Shown here in pieces: positions 1 through 11,904 of a stretch of DNA of 64,000 bases (position 1 is its first letter; each line of letters begins with the position of its first letter). The stretch covers positions 6,926,511-6,990,510 of the forward strand of contig VUYV01000003.1 in assembly GCA_008711295.1 (NCBI GenBank). The letters are read 5' to 3'. The stretch is from Anarhynchus alexandrinus. Lineage: Eukaryota > Chordata > Aves > Charadriiformes > Charadriidae. The notes beneath the pieces are model-generated. The model was given only the letters and a program-made list of their open reading frames with translations, made no database searches and was not told the DNA's origin. The position numbers were made by a program, and so were the translations under genes.

Positions 1-1009
1 GTATTTAGTTCACTTGATTTTTTAAGTCTTACTATATACTTAAAATGCCACAAATTATACAATTGTCAGACATCAATAAAGTAGATACTACTAGTGCACA
101 CAGTGATTAAAACTACTTTGCCTGTGTGCATCAATTACGGCCTCTCCATCCTACAACCAAAGATTTACCTAGCTATATGGTAACATCTACACACAAACAA
201 TGTCTTAGAAAAAAATGCTATCTGTCACTCCAGCCTGCAGTTGTTTCACCTGAGACATTGATTTGCAGTTTTAGTGAGTTGGATAGGGATGAGAAAGGTT
301 ATATTACTTCACTGAAGCCTTTTGTCTTCACCCATATAACCAAACTTATTGTTCATACTGTTCCTTCTGGTTGTATCTTGCTTTTTTACAACATGCTTTC
401 TATAGTCCTAGCAAGTAAAACTTTGTCCATGCACGTTCACTCAGAATGCTGCTGCAAAGATTTTTTTCTTGAGCTGTTACTTTGGGCATGTTAAAACTTT
501 CTCTGGAACCATTCACTGATTTTTCTTCTACAGTCAATAAAGCTTCAGCTTTATTCTTCCTAGCTTAGTGTCACCTTTTTGCCCATCTCTCAGCCCCCTT
601 TTATTCATAGGGAGGAATCCTTTTTCCAGTATGCCTACCTTTTCAACCAAGCAAATTTCTGCCTTTTACCATGCATGCCACCCTCCACTTTTTAATAGGT
701 GTCCCCATCTACATATTTTTTCAATTACCCTCTTTCATATTCTTTCCCAAAACTCTTTTATCATCATATAAATGAACAAAAAGTTCGTAATGTTGCAGGC
801 TGCTTTATGCGCTGTGATCAACATATATTATGGCGAGGAATTATTATCTATTGTATCTTTATGTTTTCCTATCTGTTTACATTCATATTGTCTTCTCTTA
901 GATTAGTCTTTCAGCTTTGAACTTTTTACATGCACTGACTAGCACAATATCCACAACAGGAATTCATAGACATTATGTTAATATGATGTACTAATGATAA
1001 ATAATGATT
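1..1009. other. AT-rich single-copy sequence, no gene
   Basis: I see no gene or recognisable repeat here. An open frame at 126-494 includes a short stretch resembling an EF-hand loop (near 282-318), but the rest of the frame has no family resemblance and no convincing exon borders. I treat it as chance. Confidence 0.5.
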
Positions 1010-1541
1010 TGTTGCTCATTCATGTGGGCACCAATGCTGAGGAAGACCTTGATTGGATCAAAGGCCTGGGGAGGGGTGTGCTACAATGAAAGACATTGGG
1101 GTCCAGGTTGTGTTTTGCTTGATCCTGGTGGGGAATAAGTAGGAAGGGATGCATCCTCTACAACAATATCTGTCTGGTACTGCGGGCTGTGCTTTGGATT
1201 TTATGACCATGTAATCCTATTCAAGGAACAAGAACTACTGGACAATGTTGGGATCCTTCTGACAAAGTGAGGTGAGAACATCTTCAAAAACAAGCTTGCT
1301 TACAAGCTGAGGAATGTATTGAATGAGGTACCTCAGGGAATGGAGACTAAGGGCAGAGGCAAGTCTGAGAACAGGAGCTGGGGACATTCTCACAATCCCT
1401 CTCAGAAAGTCATGACTGGAGTCCCATCTCAAATATCAGTGCACAAAACATACAGCATGTGAAGTAAAGAGAAAATGGGTGTTGGTGCACAGCTCTAAGG
1501 CTGTGGTGCCATAAAAATCAGAGATGTGACAGCACAGCTCA
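1010..1541 (+). mobile_element. Decayed CR1-like LINE: end of ORF1 and start of ORF2
   Basis: Translating across frames gives pieces that match the CR1 ORF1 esterase-like region: VGTN near 1026, then a stretch resembling the WLR...FGFYDHG block near 1175-1212, then LTK..ENIFKNKLAYKLRN near 1258-1310. Near 1500-1541 the frame resembles the beginning of the ORF2 endonuclease (the ITETWW region, here degraded). Several stops and frameshifts show that it is dead. The copy is cut at 1542 by an LTR and resumes after it. CR1 ORF1 is known to carry an esterase-like domain; assigning these degraded blocks to it is my inference from pattern. Confidence 0.6.
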
Positions 1542-2122
1542 TGTGGTCTCAAACGTTTTACTGGGTCTGACTGGGACAGTTAATTTTCTTCATAAAAGCC
1601 TGTCTGGTGTTATGTTTTGGATTTATGACTAAAATAGTGTTGATAAAGTGCCAGTGTTTTAGCTGTTGCTGAGCAGCATTTGCACAGCGCCAAGACCTTT
1701 TCTTTTTCGCACACTGCCTCACCAGTGAGTAGCAGGGGGTGCACAAAAATTTGGGAGGGGATACAGCCAGGACAAATGACCTGAACTGACGAAAAAGGTA
1801 TTCCATACCATATGTTGTCATTCTCAGGAATAAAAGCTCAGGGAATGCAGAAGAAGGGTGGGACATTCACAGTTATGCTGTCGGTCTTCACATCTAGAAA
1901 ATGACTGGACATATGTCTGTTAGTGGCAAGTAGTGAATGAACTCCTTGTTTTGCTTTGCTTTCATGTGCAGCTTTGCCTCACTTGTTAATTTGCTTTTAT
2001 CTTGACACACAAGTTTTTTCTTGCTTTTGCCCTTCTGATTCTTCCCCTTCTCCTGCTGGGGTAAGCGAGTGAGCAACCGAGTGGGGACTTACCTGCTGGC
2101 CAGAGTCAATCCAACATGACCA
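1542..2122 (+). mobile_element. Solo LTR (avian ERV-L-like) inserted in an old CR1
   Basis: The sequence follows the layout of the bird LTR at 40730-41229: a TGT start, the block GTGTTGATAAAGTGCCAGTG, the block GGGAGGGGATACAGCCAGGA, and CATACCATATG before a decayed TATA region (AGGAATAAAAG). A CTTCCCCTTCTCCTGCTGGGG tract with AGCGAGTGAGC follows, and it ends near TGACCA. No internal retroviral sequence lies beside it, so it is a solo LTR. It is more diverged than the 40.7-kb copy. No clear target duplication was found, and both ends are uncertain by several bases. Apparent minus-strand reading frames inside it are chance. Confidence 0.72.
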
Positions 2123-3350
2123 CAGAGAGCCCTGCCGTGGAATGGGCAACAGGTAAGTTGGGGGCTTATGTATCATGATCAGAGGGGAGGCCAAAAGTGG
2201 GTAATTACAGTGGGCATTTGCTACAGACTGCCAGTCAAGAACAGGGGTACAATGCCTCCTTTAAACAGCTTCACAATAACAGGTCCTGGATCTCATGGAG
2301 GACTTTAGCTACCTGATATTTGCTGAAAGGACAGCTTGGAGAGGCTCAGATTTCTGGATTCTGTCAGGGTCAATTTTTGATCCAGGTGTTGGATGGCCAA
2401 ACGAGAGGAGGTGCTTTGCTGCACCTACTGTTCAAGCTTAAGGAAAATGGTCATGGATTTGAAGACCGGTGACAGCTTTGGTTCCTATGATCATGCGATG
2501 GTGCAATTTTAAATTCTGAGGAAAACAGGAAATATAAATAACAAAATAAAGACCCTTCTAGGGAGCAGATTTGGGATTGCCCAGGGAACTGGCCAACATC
2601 TTCCCCTGAGAAGCTATGTCCTCCCAGGGGATCTACCCTTATCTGCAGAAAATTGTAGAAACACAGAGTGGAATGAGCTTGGAATTATGTCAAGGCTAAG
2701 CAAGTAAAAGGCACACTAAAAGTACCTTTATCTGAAATGTGTGAAGGCCCAGCCAACTAGTAGCTTGAATAATGTTACACTGGCACATAGTAACGCTCAA
2801 GAGAAGAAAAAAAATGCAGACAGTGATAAATTTAATCACCAAGTAGGATGACATGAAGGAGGAGAAATATAATTTTGCCAGTCACTATAGGAAATGAACA
2901 AATTCACCTATATTAGAAGTCAGCATCGTATATTGTAAATAAATGATTAATTGAATTTAAACAACTTTTAAAAAATTAGTATTTTGAAAAAGTGATTATT
3001 TAGGATAACCTGAGAAAAGTATTAAGAACCTGTGAGCTAAATTGGAGAATGATAAATAGCATGCAGGGAGAAAAAGATGCAGAAGCACTTCAGAAGATTA
3101 ATAAGTACCTGACCCAGATGAAATGCCAAAACCACATTTAAATCATGGGAATTAAAGGAATCAAACAGTTTGCAAGGTTACTTAATAATACTCTTTGGTT
3201 GAATACTGGATGATTAGCCCAAAAGTTTTATTGTTCTTATTTTAAATATAAAGGAAATATTAAAATGTTTATCCATTATCGTAGAGTTACACTAACTCAG
3301 CTTCATCCAGAATGCGAATGACAAAATGACCATAAATGTTAAAAATAAAT
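2123..3350 (+). mobile_element. Decayed CR1-like LINE: ORF2 endonuclease and start of RT
   Basis: This continues the LINE interrupted by the LTR. Around 2200-2240 one frame reads VITVGICYRLPV, the CR1 endonuclease block. LPDIC*KD near 2310 is the conserved LPDICWKD with a stop in place of W. YDHAMVQF*ILR near 2485-2520 matches the SDHEMVEFKILR block. Further on, near 3170-3300, FARLLNNTL and then HYRRVTLTQ resemble the RT entry region (NYRPVSLTS). The part between about 2650 and 3060 is poorly recognisable. Many stops make it nonfunctional. The 3' end is not defined. Confidence 0.6.
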
Positions 3351-4340
3351 GAGTTACTATAGCAAATTCATGACAAATATTAAACTGCGTCTGGAACTAG
3401 GCTTGAGTCCATTTATATTTGCAAGTGTTAACTTTACGGTAAATGAGAATAGATGAAAGGAAACACCTTGAAATGCTGTGCTCTCTCATGATTCCATTAT
3501 CTGCACAGAATAGTCATTCTTCAAACCAACTGTGGCAGTGGCAATTTGAACAGACTGGACTTTGAGTGTTAGTAAGACCAAGGACACGGGCAGTGAAGAA
3601 AAATCAGCATGCTTTGCTTCAAAGCAGAAATTAAACCTTTAGCACAGCTGAATGACTGGTGGTTGGCAAAATCAAACAAGGAGACATACAGCTTCAGTTT
3701 CAGAGGGGAGGGGAAAAGAAGGGAAGGGAGGGCTGCTTGGCCAAAGGTATGAGGAATTTGGTTGTGCTTTAAAGACCTGTGGTGGTATTTGTAGACATAT
3801 TCCTTGAAATGAAAGACAGAAAGATAATCTATCAAAACAGCAAATTTCACATGATACATAAATGCAATATTTAGGAACTTCAGAGAATTCAGCCTATGCA
3901 ATGTGGGGCTTAAAGCAGCAGGTTATGGTTTGAGTAGGATATAGAAAAAAAGAAAAAAAACTTGCAAATGAGGCTTTGTTTTGTTATGCTTTTACTGAAC
4001 AGGCACTGGTTCATGGTGGTTGTTGCTTGCTTCCTGATGGAAACATAATGCTTTTAATGCAGGCCCTGTTTCCTGACTAAATATCATAAATATCAATTTA
4101 CCTTTTGACAAAGAACAAGTATGAGAAAGGGAAAGAAAGACTGACAAGGGCAGAAGGAGAGGTAGCTGAAAGAGTGAAAGTCTTGACAAAACTAACATGC
4201 TTTTCTTCATCTTTTACGGGTGGTGGATTTAAGCATGACTCAAGTGTCATACTCATAAGTGTATGGCATGAACAAGCCAAGGGTACTTTCAGCACCATTG
4301 AATATTTAAGCAATAAAAAGGATCTGCAATAGTCTGAGTA
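3351..4340. other. Single-copy sequence, no gene
   Basis: I see no recognisable gene or repeat. The first part could be the undetectable remainder of the old LINE. A minus-strand open frame of 110 codons at 3569-3901 has no family features. Confidence 0.45.
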
Positions 4341-6931
4341 TCATAGAATGATTTAGGTTGGAAGGGACCTTAAAGATATCTAGTTCCAACCCCCCTGCCA
4401 TGGGCAGGGACATCTCCCACTAGACCAGGTTGCTCAAAGCCCCATCCAGCCTGGCCTTGAACACTTCCAGAGGTGGGGCCTCCACAACTTCCTTGAGCAA
4501 CATGTTCCAGTGCCTCATCACCCTCACGGTGAAAAGTTTTTTCCTAATATCTAATCTAAATCTCCCCTCTTCCAGTTTGAAGCCATTCCCCCTCATCCTA
4601 TCACTACATGCCCTAGTAAAAAGTCCTTCCCCAGCTTTCTTGTAGGTCCCCTTCAGATACTGGAAGGCTTCTATAAGGTCTCCCCAGAGTCTTCTCTTCT
4701 TCAGGCTGAACAACCCCAACTCTCTCAGCCTGTCTTCATAGGAGAGGTTCTCCAGCCTTCTGATCATCTTTGTGGCCCTCCTCTGGACCCACTCCAACAG
4801 GTCCATGTCCTTCTTATGTTGAGGACTCCAGAGCTGGGCACAATATTCTAGGTGGGTCCTCAGGAGCGCAGAGTAGAAGAAGAGAATCTCCTCCCTTGAC
4901 CTGTTGGCCATGCTTCTTTTGATGCAGCCCAGGATACCATTGGCCTTCTGTGCTGCAAGCCCGCATTGTTGGGTCATGTTGAGTTTCTCATCAATCAACA
5001 CCTGCAAGTCATTCTCCTCAAGGCTGCTCTCGATCCAACCTCTGCCCAGCCTCTGTTTGTGCATGGGATTGCCCTGGCCCACGTGCAGGACCTTGTACTT
5101 GGCCTTGTTGAACTTTATGAGGTTTGCACCGGCCCACCTCTCCAGTCTGTCCAGGTCCCTCTGGATGGCATCCCTTCCCTCCTGCGTGTCGACCATGCCA
5201 CATAGTTTGGTGTCGTCGGCAAACTTGCTGAGGGTGCACTCAATCCCAACATTCGTGTCACCAAGATGTTAAACAGCACCGTTCCCAGTACCAGCTCCTG
5301 AGGAACACCACTTGTCACAGCTCGCCACTTGGACATGGAGCCATTGACTGCAGCTCTTTGAGTGCAACCATCCAGCCAGTTCCTTATCCACCGAGTGGTC
5401 CATTGGTCAAATCCATGTCTCTCCAATTTAGAGACCAGGATGCCATGTGGAATAGTATCAAATGCTTTGCACAAGTCCAGGTAGATAGCATTTGTTGGTC
5501 TCCCCTTATCCATCAATGCTGTAACCCTGTCGTAGAAGGCCACCAAATTTATCAGGCATGACTTGCCCTTAGTGAAGCCATGTTTGCTGTCACTGATCAC
5601 CTCCTTATTTTCCATATGCCTTAGCAGCATTTCGAGGAGGATCTGCTCCATGATCTTGCTGGGCACAGAGGTGAGACTGACTGGCCTGTAGTTCCCTGGG
5701 TCTTCTATTTTACCCTTTTAAAAAATGGGGGTTATGTTTCCCCTTTTCCAGTCAGTAGGAACTTCACTGGACTGTCACAACTTCTCAAATACGATGGATA
5801 GTGGCTTGGCAGCTTCATATGCCAGTTCCCTCAGCACCCGCAGATGAATCTCATGAGGTCCCATGAACTTGTGCACCTTCAGGTTCCTCAGATGGTCTTG
5901 AACCTGATCTTCTCCTACAGTGGGCAGTTACTCATTCTTCTAGTCCCTGTTTTTGCTTTCTGTGACTTGGGTGTGATTAGAGCCCTCCCCAGTGAAGACT
6001 GAGGCAAAGAAGTCATTGAGTATCTCAGCCTTCTCCATGAGCTGGGTGACCAGGTCTCCCGTTTCCTTCTTGAGTGGTCCCACATTTTCCCTAGTCTTCC
6101 TTTTGTCAATGGTGTACCTACAGAAGGTTTTCTTGTTGCACCTGACGCCCCTGGCCAGATTTACCTCTATCTGGGCTTTAGCTTTCCTAACCTGATCCCT
6201 GGCTGCTCAGACAATTTCTCTGTATACCTCCCAGGCTACCTGTCCTTGTTTCCACCCTCTGTAGGCTTCATTTTTGAGTTTGATATTGTCCAGGAGCTCC
6301 TTGTTCATCCACACAGGCCTCCTGGTGTTTTTGCCTGACTTCCTCTTTGTCAGTATGCATCGCTCCTGAGCTTGGAGGAGGTGGTCCTTGAATATTAACC
6401 AGCTTTCTTGAGCACCTCTTCCTTCCAGGGCTTTATCTCACTGTACTCCAGCAAACAGATCCTTGAAGAGGCTAAAGCCTGCTCTCCTGAAGTCCAGGGT
6501 AGCAAGCTTATTGTTTGCCCTCCTCACTGCCCTAAGGATCTCAAACTCCACCATCTCATGATCACTGCAGCCATGGCTGCCCTTGAATGTGATATTCCCC
6601 ACCAGCACCTCCTTGTTGGTGAGAACAAGGTCCAGCATGGCACCTCTCCTCGTTGGTTCCTCCATCAAATGGAGAAAGAAGTTATCATTGACGCATTCCT
6701 GGAACTTCTTGGACTACTTGTGCCCTGCTATGTTGTCCTTCCAACAGATATTGGGGTGGTTGAAGTCCCCCATGAGGACCAGGGCTTGAGAATGTGAGGC
6801 TGCTCCTATCTGTCTGTAGAGGCCCTTGTCTGCTCGGTCTTCCTGGTGAGATGGCCTGTAGCAGATGCCCACTGTAACATCACCTGTCCATGCCCTCCCT
6901 TTAATCTTGACCCATAAGCTCTCAGTCAATA
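4341..6931 (-). mobile_element. CR1 LINE, 5'-truncated, minus strand
   Basis: Read on the minus strand, this is a CR1 retrotransposon that begins inside the ORF2 endonuclease at about 6931. It runs through the reverse transcriptase and ends with the typical CR1 3' UTR, including the region complementary to GACCAGGTTGCTCAAAGCCC and a terminal ATTCTATGA unit at 4341-4350. At about 2.6 kb it is one of the two longest CR1 copies in the window. Truncation at the 5' end is normal for CR1. The reading frame is broken but easily recognised, so it is younger than the copies at 1.0-3.3 and 14.6-15.6 kb. Confidence 0.97.
4423..6931 (-). pseudogene. CR1 ORF2 pseudogene: endonuclease and reverse transcriptase
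   Basis: ORF2 of CR1 encodes an APE-type endonuclease followed by a reverse transcriptase, the enzymes of target-primed reverse transcription. Visible on the minus strand: endonuclease pieces at 6714-6929 (VGICYRP, LMGDFNHPNICWKD) and 6438-6668 (EEPTRRGAMLDLVLTN, CSDHEMVEFEIL). RT pieces lie at 5115-5666 ([22 protein letters not shown], with the first catalytic D near 5457) and at 4423-5223 (FADD catalytic box at 5212-5223, then [16 protein letters not shown] and the C-terminal region ending GALSNLV). Lesions: stop TGA at 5775-5777, stop TAA at 5718-5720 in IF*KG, a frameshift between about 5225 and 5275 just before FADD, and further breaks in 5780-6440. The usual PQGSVLGP reads PQELVLGT. It cannot make an active enzyme. 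Confidence 0.93.
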
Positions 6932-6964
6932 TGTCAATAATGTCAACACTGTCAATATGTTATT
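6925..6964. repeat. Imperfect GTCAA tandem repeat at the CR1 5' junction
   Basis: GTCAA units start at 6925, 6933, 6942 and 6951 (GTCAATAT, GTCAATAAT, GTCAACACT, GTCAATAT). They overlap the point where CR1 homology stops, at about 6931. The first unit overlaps the element itself. Confidence 0.75.
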
Positions 6965-6965
6965 A

Positions 6966-8743
6966 ACACTGCAGGCATTAAAAGGATACATGGCACTAAA
7001 CTTCCACTAAATGGTGTCAATCATAAGTATTTGAAGACTCACCATTCACTCTTTCTTGTAGTGCCTTTCCTGCGCTAATAGAAATATTCAACAAGAAGCG
7101 AGAAGCACTTAAGATTACTGTAATTTAGATAATACCTTCTATTTAAATGATCAGTGTTAACAGCTGAAACAAAAATAATCTACCAACATCCTGAAGCTCT
7201 CTGTAAAAGTAACATACAAATTAATATGAATAATAAAAAAGTATATAATTTCCTGCAAAATGCAAAGTGAAAGAAAAGCATTTTCATTTCCCATTCTAGT
7301 AATGAGCACTGAAGCCAGCTAGATAATTACATACCTTCTAAATTAATACAAAGACAAATATATTTTGGCCAAAGTGTTCCCTAAGATAAACAGCAAATGA
7401 AAATACTATCATAAAACTAAGTTATTTTGTATTTCCTGAATTACGCATTGCAGTCCTTCATTCCTCAAGGGTAAAGGCCTGCTCCTTCTAAAATTTATGT
7501 GTATGCCTAATTTAATCCAATAAAAATTCCTATGTCCCTAAATGCATGCGTATTTCCTTGCACAGAAATTACTACCTCACAAATGGTACTGTGTGTGGAA
7601 AGTGTCATTCAAACATTAATTTTTCTAGCACAGTATAGTCAAGCTGTAACTGATCTTACAAGTGGAAGGAGAGAGCTTGCATTTTTTCACTCCCTTTGAA
7701 ATTACTTTTGTTCACTTTGCAAATGCAGCTGCAATGACTGAAAAGAAGGAAACTTTTAAACATCTCAAAAAAAATAACAATATCATGCTCTTATAAAGTG
7801 TGCTTCAAACTGAATGATTCTGAAATGTTTTACATACTCTGTACAAGTTCAGATAATGACCCTTACTGAACACTTCATGGGAAAATTAAGGGGCTTCTCT
7901 GTATCTCCTTGAACAAAGAGGAGGAAGCTACTGTTGGCTTTTAAAACCATATTTCCTGTTTAGGAGAGGGAGAAAGGAAGTTTCAGTTTATTCTTCCATG
8001 GAGTATGGAGGATATGGGGGGCATATTTTCTCTATTTCTGATTCCTATTTTTCCTTTGCACTCCAGACACATTACTACTGTGTACTGTCCACTATTCACA
8101 CCAACTTGCAGCCTAATAGTCTAGTTCATGATAATATATTCAATGCATCTGTTTCTTAACCTGAATACCACTACTGCCATTTCTTTGCATATAAAGGATT
8201 TAGAAAATAGATCTATAGTATTGTATAATAATATTTTATACAGGACCTATACAGTATTACTTCTGTACAAAGTTTTTCTGTGACTTTCTTGAACAATCTG
8301 GATAAGCAGCATTTATAATAAAGTAAATAATCAAGGAGTTTGGCCACAAAATGATATGCAAATAAGTGCTCAAAAAGTCACAGGTGGCTAAGGCCTGGTT
8401 TAAAGCCTACCTCAACTGTAAACTATAATTTCAACTCAACAGAATATGAACATTTAAAATAGACATACCTATAAAGCGTATTCTGATTCAGATAATATGT
8501 CTATTTTGGAACAGTGCACAGATTATTTCTGTAAATAGATGAAGCTGGAATTAACTTTCTAATTTCAACCATTATTAAAGATGTAAGATTTCAGAAACAT
8601 GCTACGTAATCTTAATTTATTTTGGGGAAAAGGAAAACTGCAGTACTTTCTTGTATTTAAGCTATTTTTTTTTAATTATTTATTTTTATTATGTTATGGT
8701 ACAACTACATAATTATTAGTCATAGAGTACATTAATTTTGCGT
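6966..8743. other. AT-rich single-copy sequence, no gene
   Basis: Nothing recognisable: no open frame of note, no repeat signature, only short A and T runs. Confidence 0.5.
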
Positions 8744-9475
8744 TGTCGTGGTTTAGGCCAAATCGCCTACTGGGGACCTGGGGGACCCCAGATGGGACCG
8801 ACAGATGCTCCCCTCTACCCCTCTTCAAAGAGAGAGGCAGAGGAGGAAAAAAAGACTTATGAGTTTAGAAGGAACTAAACTACTTCAGTAAAATATTAAT
8901 AATAAAATAAAAAGAAATAATGAAATATATACAAAACCGTATCAAGTTCCTGAGATGACAATCACGATACCAGCTGGCACGGGGCCAGTCCCAGGCTGGA
9001 CTCAGTGATGGACAGGAACTGGATTCCGGATCTGGATTCAGGATCGGGATCACAGGCAGACAAATGGAGTCCTCCTCAGATGTCGGCCATTGAAAGAAGA
9101 GGACTGACCCTTTGATCCCTCAGCTTTTATACTGAGCATGATGCAGATGGGATGGAATACACTGTTGGTCAGTTTTGGGTCACCTGTCCTGTCCGCTCCT
9201 CCCTGCAGGTGGGACCCCACTGCGCTTTTCCACTTCCAACACTCCAATGGGGCAAATAACAAAGTTGGTTGGCCTTGGGTGTTATAGCAATAAGTATAAG
9301 CAGGAGCCTCTCTGCATACCATGCCTGGGCATCAGCTATAAACATTGGTCTTATCACTCTGAGAGAGTGAACACTGTCTGCACAATATGCAGTTAATTTC
9401 AGTAGTTAGAGGAGGCCCAGCTAGGAAGTGAAGTTACTGAACAAAATTGGTTCTGTTTTACCTCAAATCAGGACA
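8744..9475 (-). mobile_element. Solo LTR, minus strand
   Basis: On the minus strand the LTR starts TGTCCTGATTTGAGG (end at 9475) and finishes with a CCTAAACCACGACA-type terminus (start at 8744), the classic TG...CA ends. A TATA-like AGTATAAAAG lies at 9124-9133 (minus), just after CATCATGCTC; this is the same promoter layout as the LTR at 40730-41229 (GTCATGCTCAGTATATAA). Flanking pentamers are TGCGT (8739-8743) and TATGT (9476-9480), only three of five matching, so a target duplication is possible but weak. No viral internal region is attached. Open frames inside it are chance. Confidence 0.78.
9124..9133 (-). promoter_or_regulatory. TATA-like element of the 9-kb LTR
   Basis: AGTATAAAAG on the minus strand, in the expected place within the LTR. 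It is an inferred core promoter of the former retrovirus. Confidence 0.55.
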
Positions 9476-11119
9476 TATGTTTAAAGTAGTGATAAGGGGT
9501 TGTTTTTTTATGATATCTTCCTCAAAACAGTATCTTTTGAATACATGGAGACTATTCTAAGAATTACAGTATGCATAAAATTAAGCTACTATCCATCCTA
9601 CTTGAGTGTCCTATGTACAGTGGCTGGCCTACACTGCATTGATTTTTAATAAGAATGTTGAGTGCCTCCATAAGGCAGGTTGAGACTGTGTGTTCAGCCT
9701 TGTTTGTAGTCATTGCATATCAGTTTGGGTAGATGTCCCCTGAAGCTTGTTTTTTTTTTTTTTTTAATTTGACTCCTTTGAAAAGAAAGCTTTATGGAGA
9801 AGATGAAAATGGTGAACACAGCATATTTTTAAACAGTTAAGTGTTCTTAATTAGAAAGAATTATGAAGCATGTTGAAAGATGCCCATTGAGATTTTGAGC
9901 ATTATACTGATTTGACTGTAGAAACTAGTGTGTATGAAGACATTGAGGATGCACAGTTAAACATTTCATAATGCCTTCTTATTAGGCCTCAAAGCGTTAG
10001 AAATCCTATTCCTCATTAATTGTACAGTCAAAAGAGCTCTGCAAATATTTACTAGTCTGTTGATTTTAGATCAGGTAGGATCTATTAGGAATGTCCATTA
10101 GGACATTCTGAACACCCAGTAAGGTAACTAGAGGTTTGAAAATACTTAGTGGCACAGAGTGGAAATTTGGAGCTAAGAAAATTTAGTTTTCAGTAACATG
10201 TAGGAGAAGGAATCAGTTATTCTTTAAAAATCTGAGACCAGAAACGTGGTGAAGTCAGGTGAGGCAAGATTGCCCCCTGGCCTTCTGCGTTGGTTCAGGA
10301 GGTCAGCTGAGTTGCCAGGCCAGCGGCGGCAGATGCAGCAGCAGAATCATGGCAGAAATGCACCTGTCAGGAGCAGGGAGCAACAAGAGTGAGAGGCTGG
10401 ACCTGGAAATGCAGGCTTTGAGCTGAGTTACGGAAACCCAGATCGAGGTTTAGATTATTGGTGTTAAAAAATTAGATGATGCAGTGTTGATAACATCAGT
10501 TTTGAAAAGCATGTGTGTCTGGGTTGTATTTGTGGTGTGAAATGATGCCAGGTGTCTGAAGAGCTAACCAAGGCCCTGAGGGACACTGGTACTGGAGATA
10601 TTCACTGGATTGTTAGGGTAATTATCTAAGCATCACAGAAACAAATGCATTTTATCAAGTGCTTCCTGTTTTGATCCTGTTAGTTCTTACTTAAAACATG
10701 ATTTTGGGGTGAAAGAAAAAACCCACTCCTGCCTAAATTACATCAAAGAAGCTACTGTGTCCTCCGGTAAATTCCATTAATTTCTTAACTTCTCTGTTAC
10801 TTTCTTTATGAAGTAAAAAAAATAGTTGAGGATAGATTTAAAGTAAAGTCTATGAGCAACAACCAGTTACAGCTGTAAAACTACTGCTAGACATCACTAG
10901 ACAATTTTTGAATTAGTTCTTCTTAATGCATTGCATAGGTTGTACTTGAGTGGTCCCTTTATGACCTCAGCTTTTTTATTTATTAAATTAGTTTTACCTG
11001 TGATTATACATACCTTCACATTCCTAAACTCTAGTTTCATACAACTACATTACAGTTTTATTAATTTTCACCACTTCTGACCACTAAGTTTTCCTTCTGT
11101 ATGTATTTTCCATCAATTT
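9476..11119. other. Single-copy sequence with a GC-richer island
   Basis: No gene seen. A T-run lies at about 9750-9766. The part from about 10230 to 10430 is clearly more GC-rich than its surroundings and contains CCAGCGGCGGCAGATGCAGC. It could be an old repeat fragment, but I cannot assign it. Confidence 0.45.
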
Positions 11120-11340
11120 ATGTGCTTTTCACTGCTGACTACAGTATCTAATAACATGACTGGAACACACTTATTTAAAGCTATGCGATGTTCAGGAATG
11201 AATAATGAAAGCAGGGGTGGTAGGACAGCATTGTTGGTTAATGAAGTGATAAATTGTAAAGAAATAAAATCAGACAGCATGGAGCAAATAGAAACTTATT
11301 TTGATCAAAGTTACTTTGGGGAAAGGGGATAGAAGCAGTT
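11120..11340 (+). mobile_element. Possible decayed LINE endonuclease fragment
   Basis: A 70-codon open frame contains SRGGRTALLVNEVINCKEIK, which resembles the CR1 endonuclease block with GGGVALYV followed by an acidic, cysteine-bearing segment. The match is short and rests on pattern only. It sits about 560 bp before a clear CR1 in the same orientation, but I could not link the two. Confidence 0.35.
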
Positions 11341-11904
11341 TTATTTTGGTGGTCTTATGAGAGTTCTCCACAAGCCTCAAGGGTTGAAGATAAATACAGA
11401 CTTCTGTATTTTACCAGAGAGATTAATGACACTAGAAATGCAACATTATTGGTAATTATTTCCCTACTATATATTGGTGACAAAAAAGTGCTAGAAATAG
11501 TGGTGTCTGGATATTTTTGGTCTTCATAACTAATGAAGTTCTTTGTGATAGCTTTAATAAAAAAATGTGTGGTGGTAATGTATCAGACATGGGAAAGTTA
11601 TAAAACAGCTTTACAAGCAGATCACATAGAAGAATAAGAAAAAGTGGGTTGTAACCCAAATTCTTGATTTAAAAAAAGCTATATTGTCATAAAGTAAGAT
11701 CACTATTTATGGTATGCCTACAAATACCTTGTCCTACAGATTAAAGTTTACCCTGATAACATTATGTGTGTGTATAGCTATTGTGAAACCAGCTTAACTG
11801 AGATACTAACAACTTCACCATAAAAGATGCCTGAATTTCTCCAAATCAGAACTGCTAAAACTCAGAAGAATTTGTATTTCAAGGAAGGGGGGAAAACATC
11901 TGAC

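Noticed and set aside
126..494. Possible EF-hand exon (DRDEKGYITSLK near 282-318)
   Set aside because: Only one loop-like stretch, lysine rather than glutamate at the last ligand position, no helix pattern and no paired hand or good exon borders.
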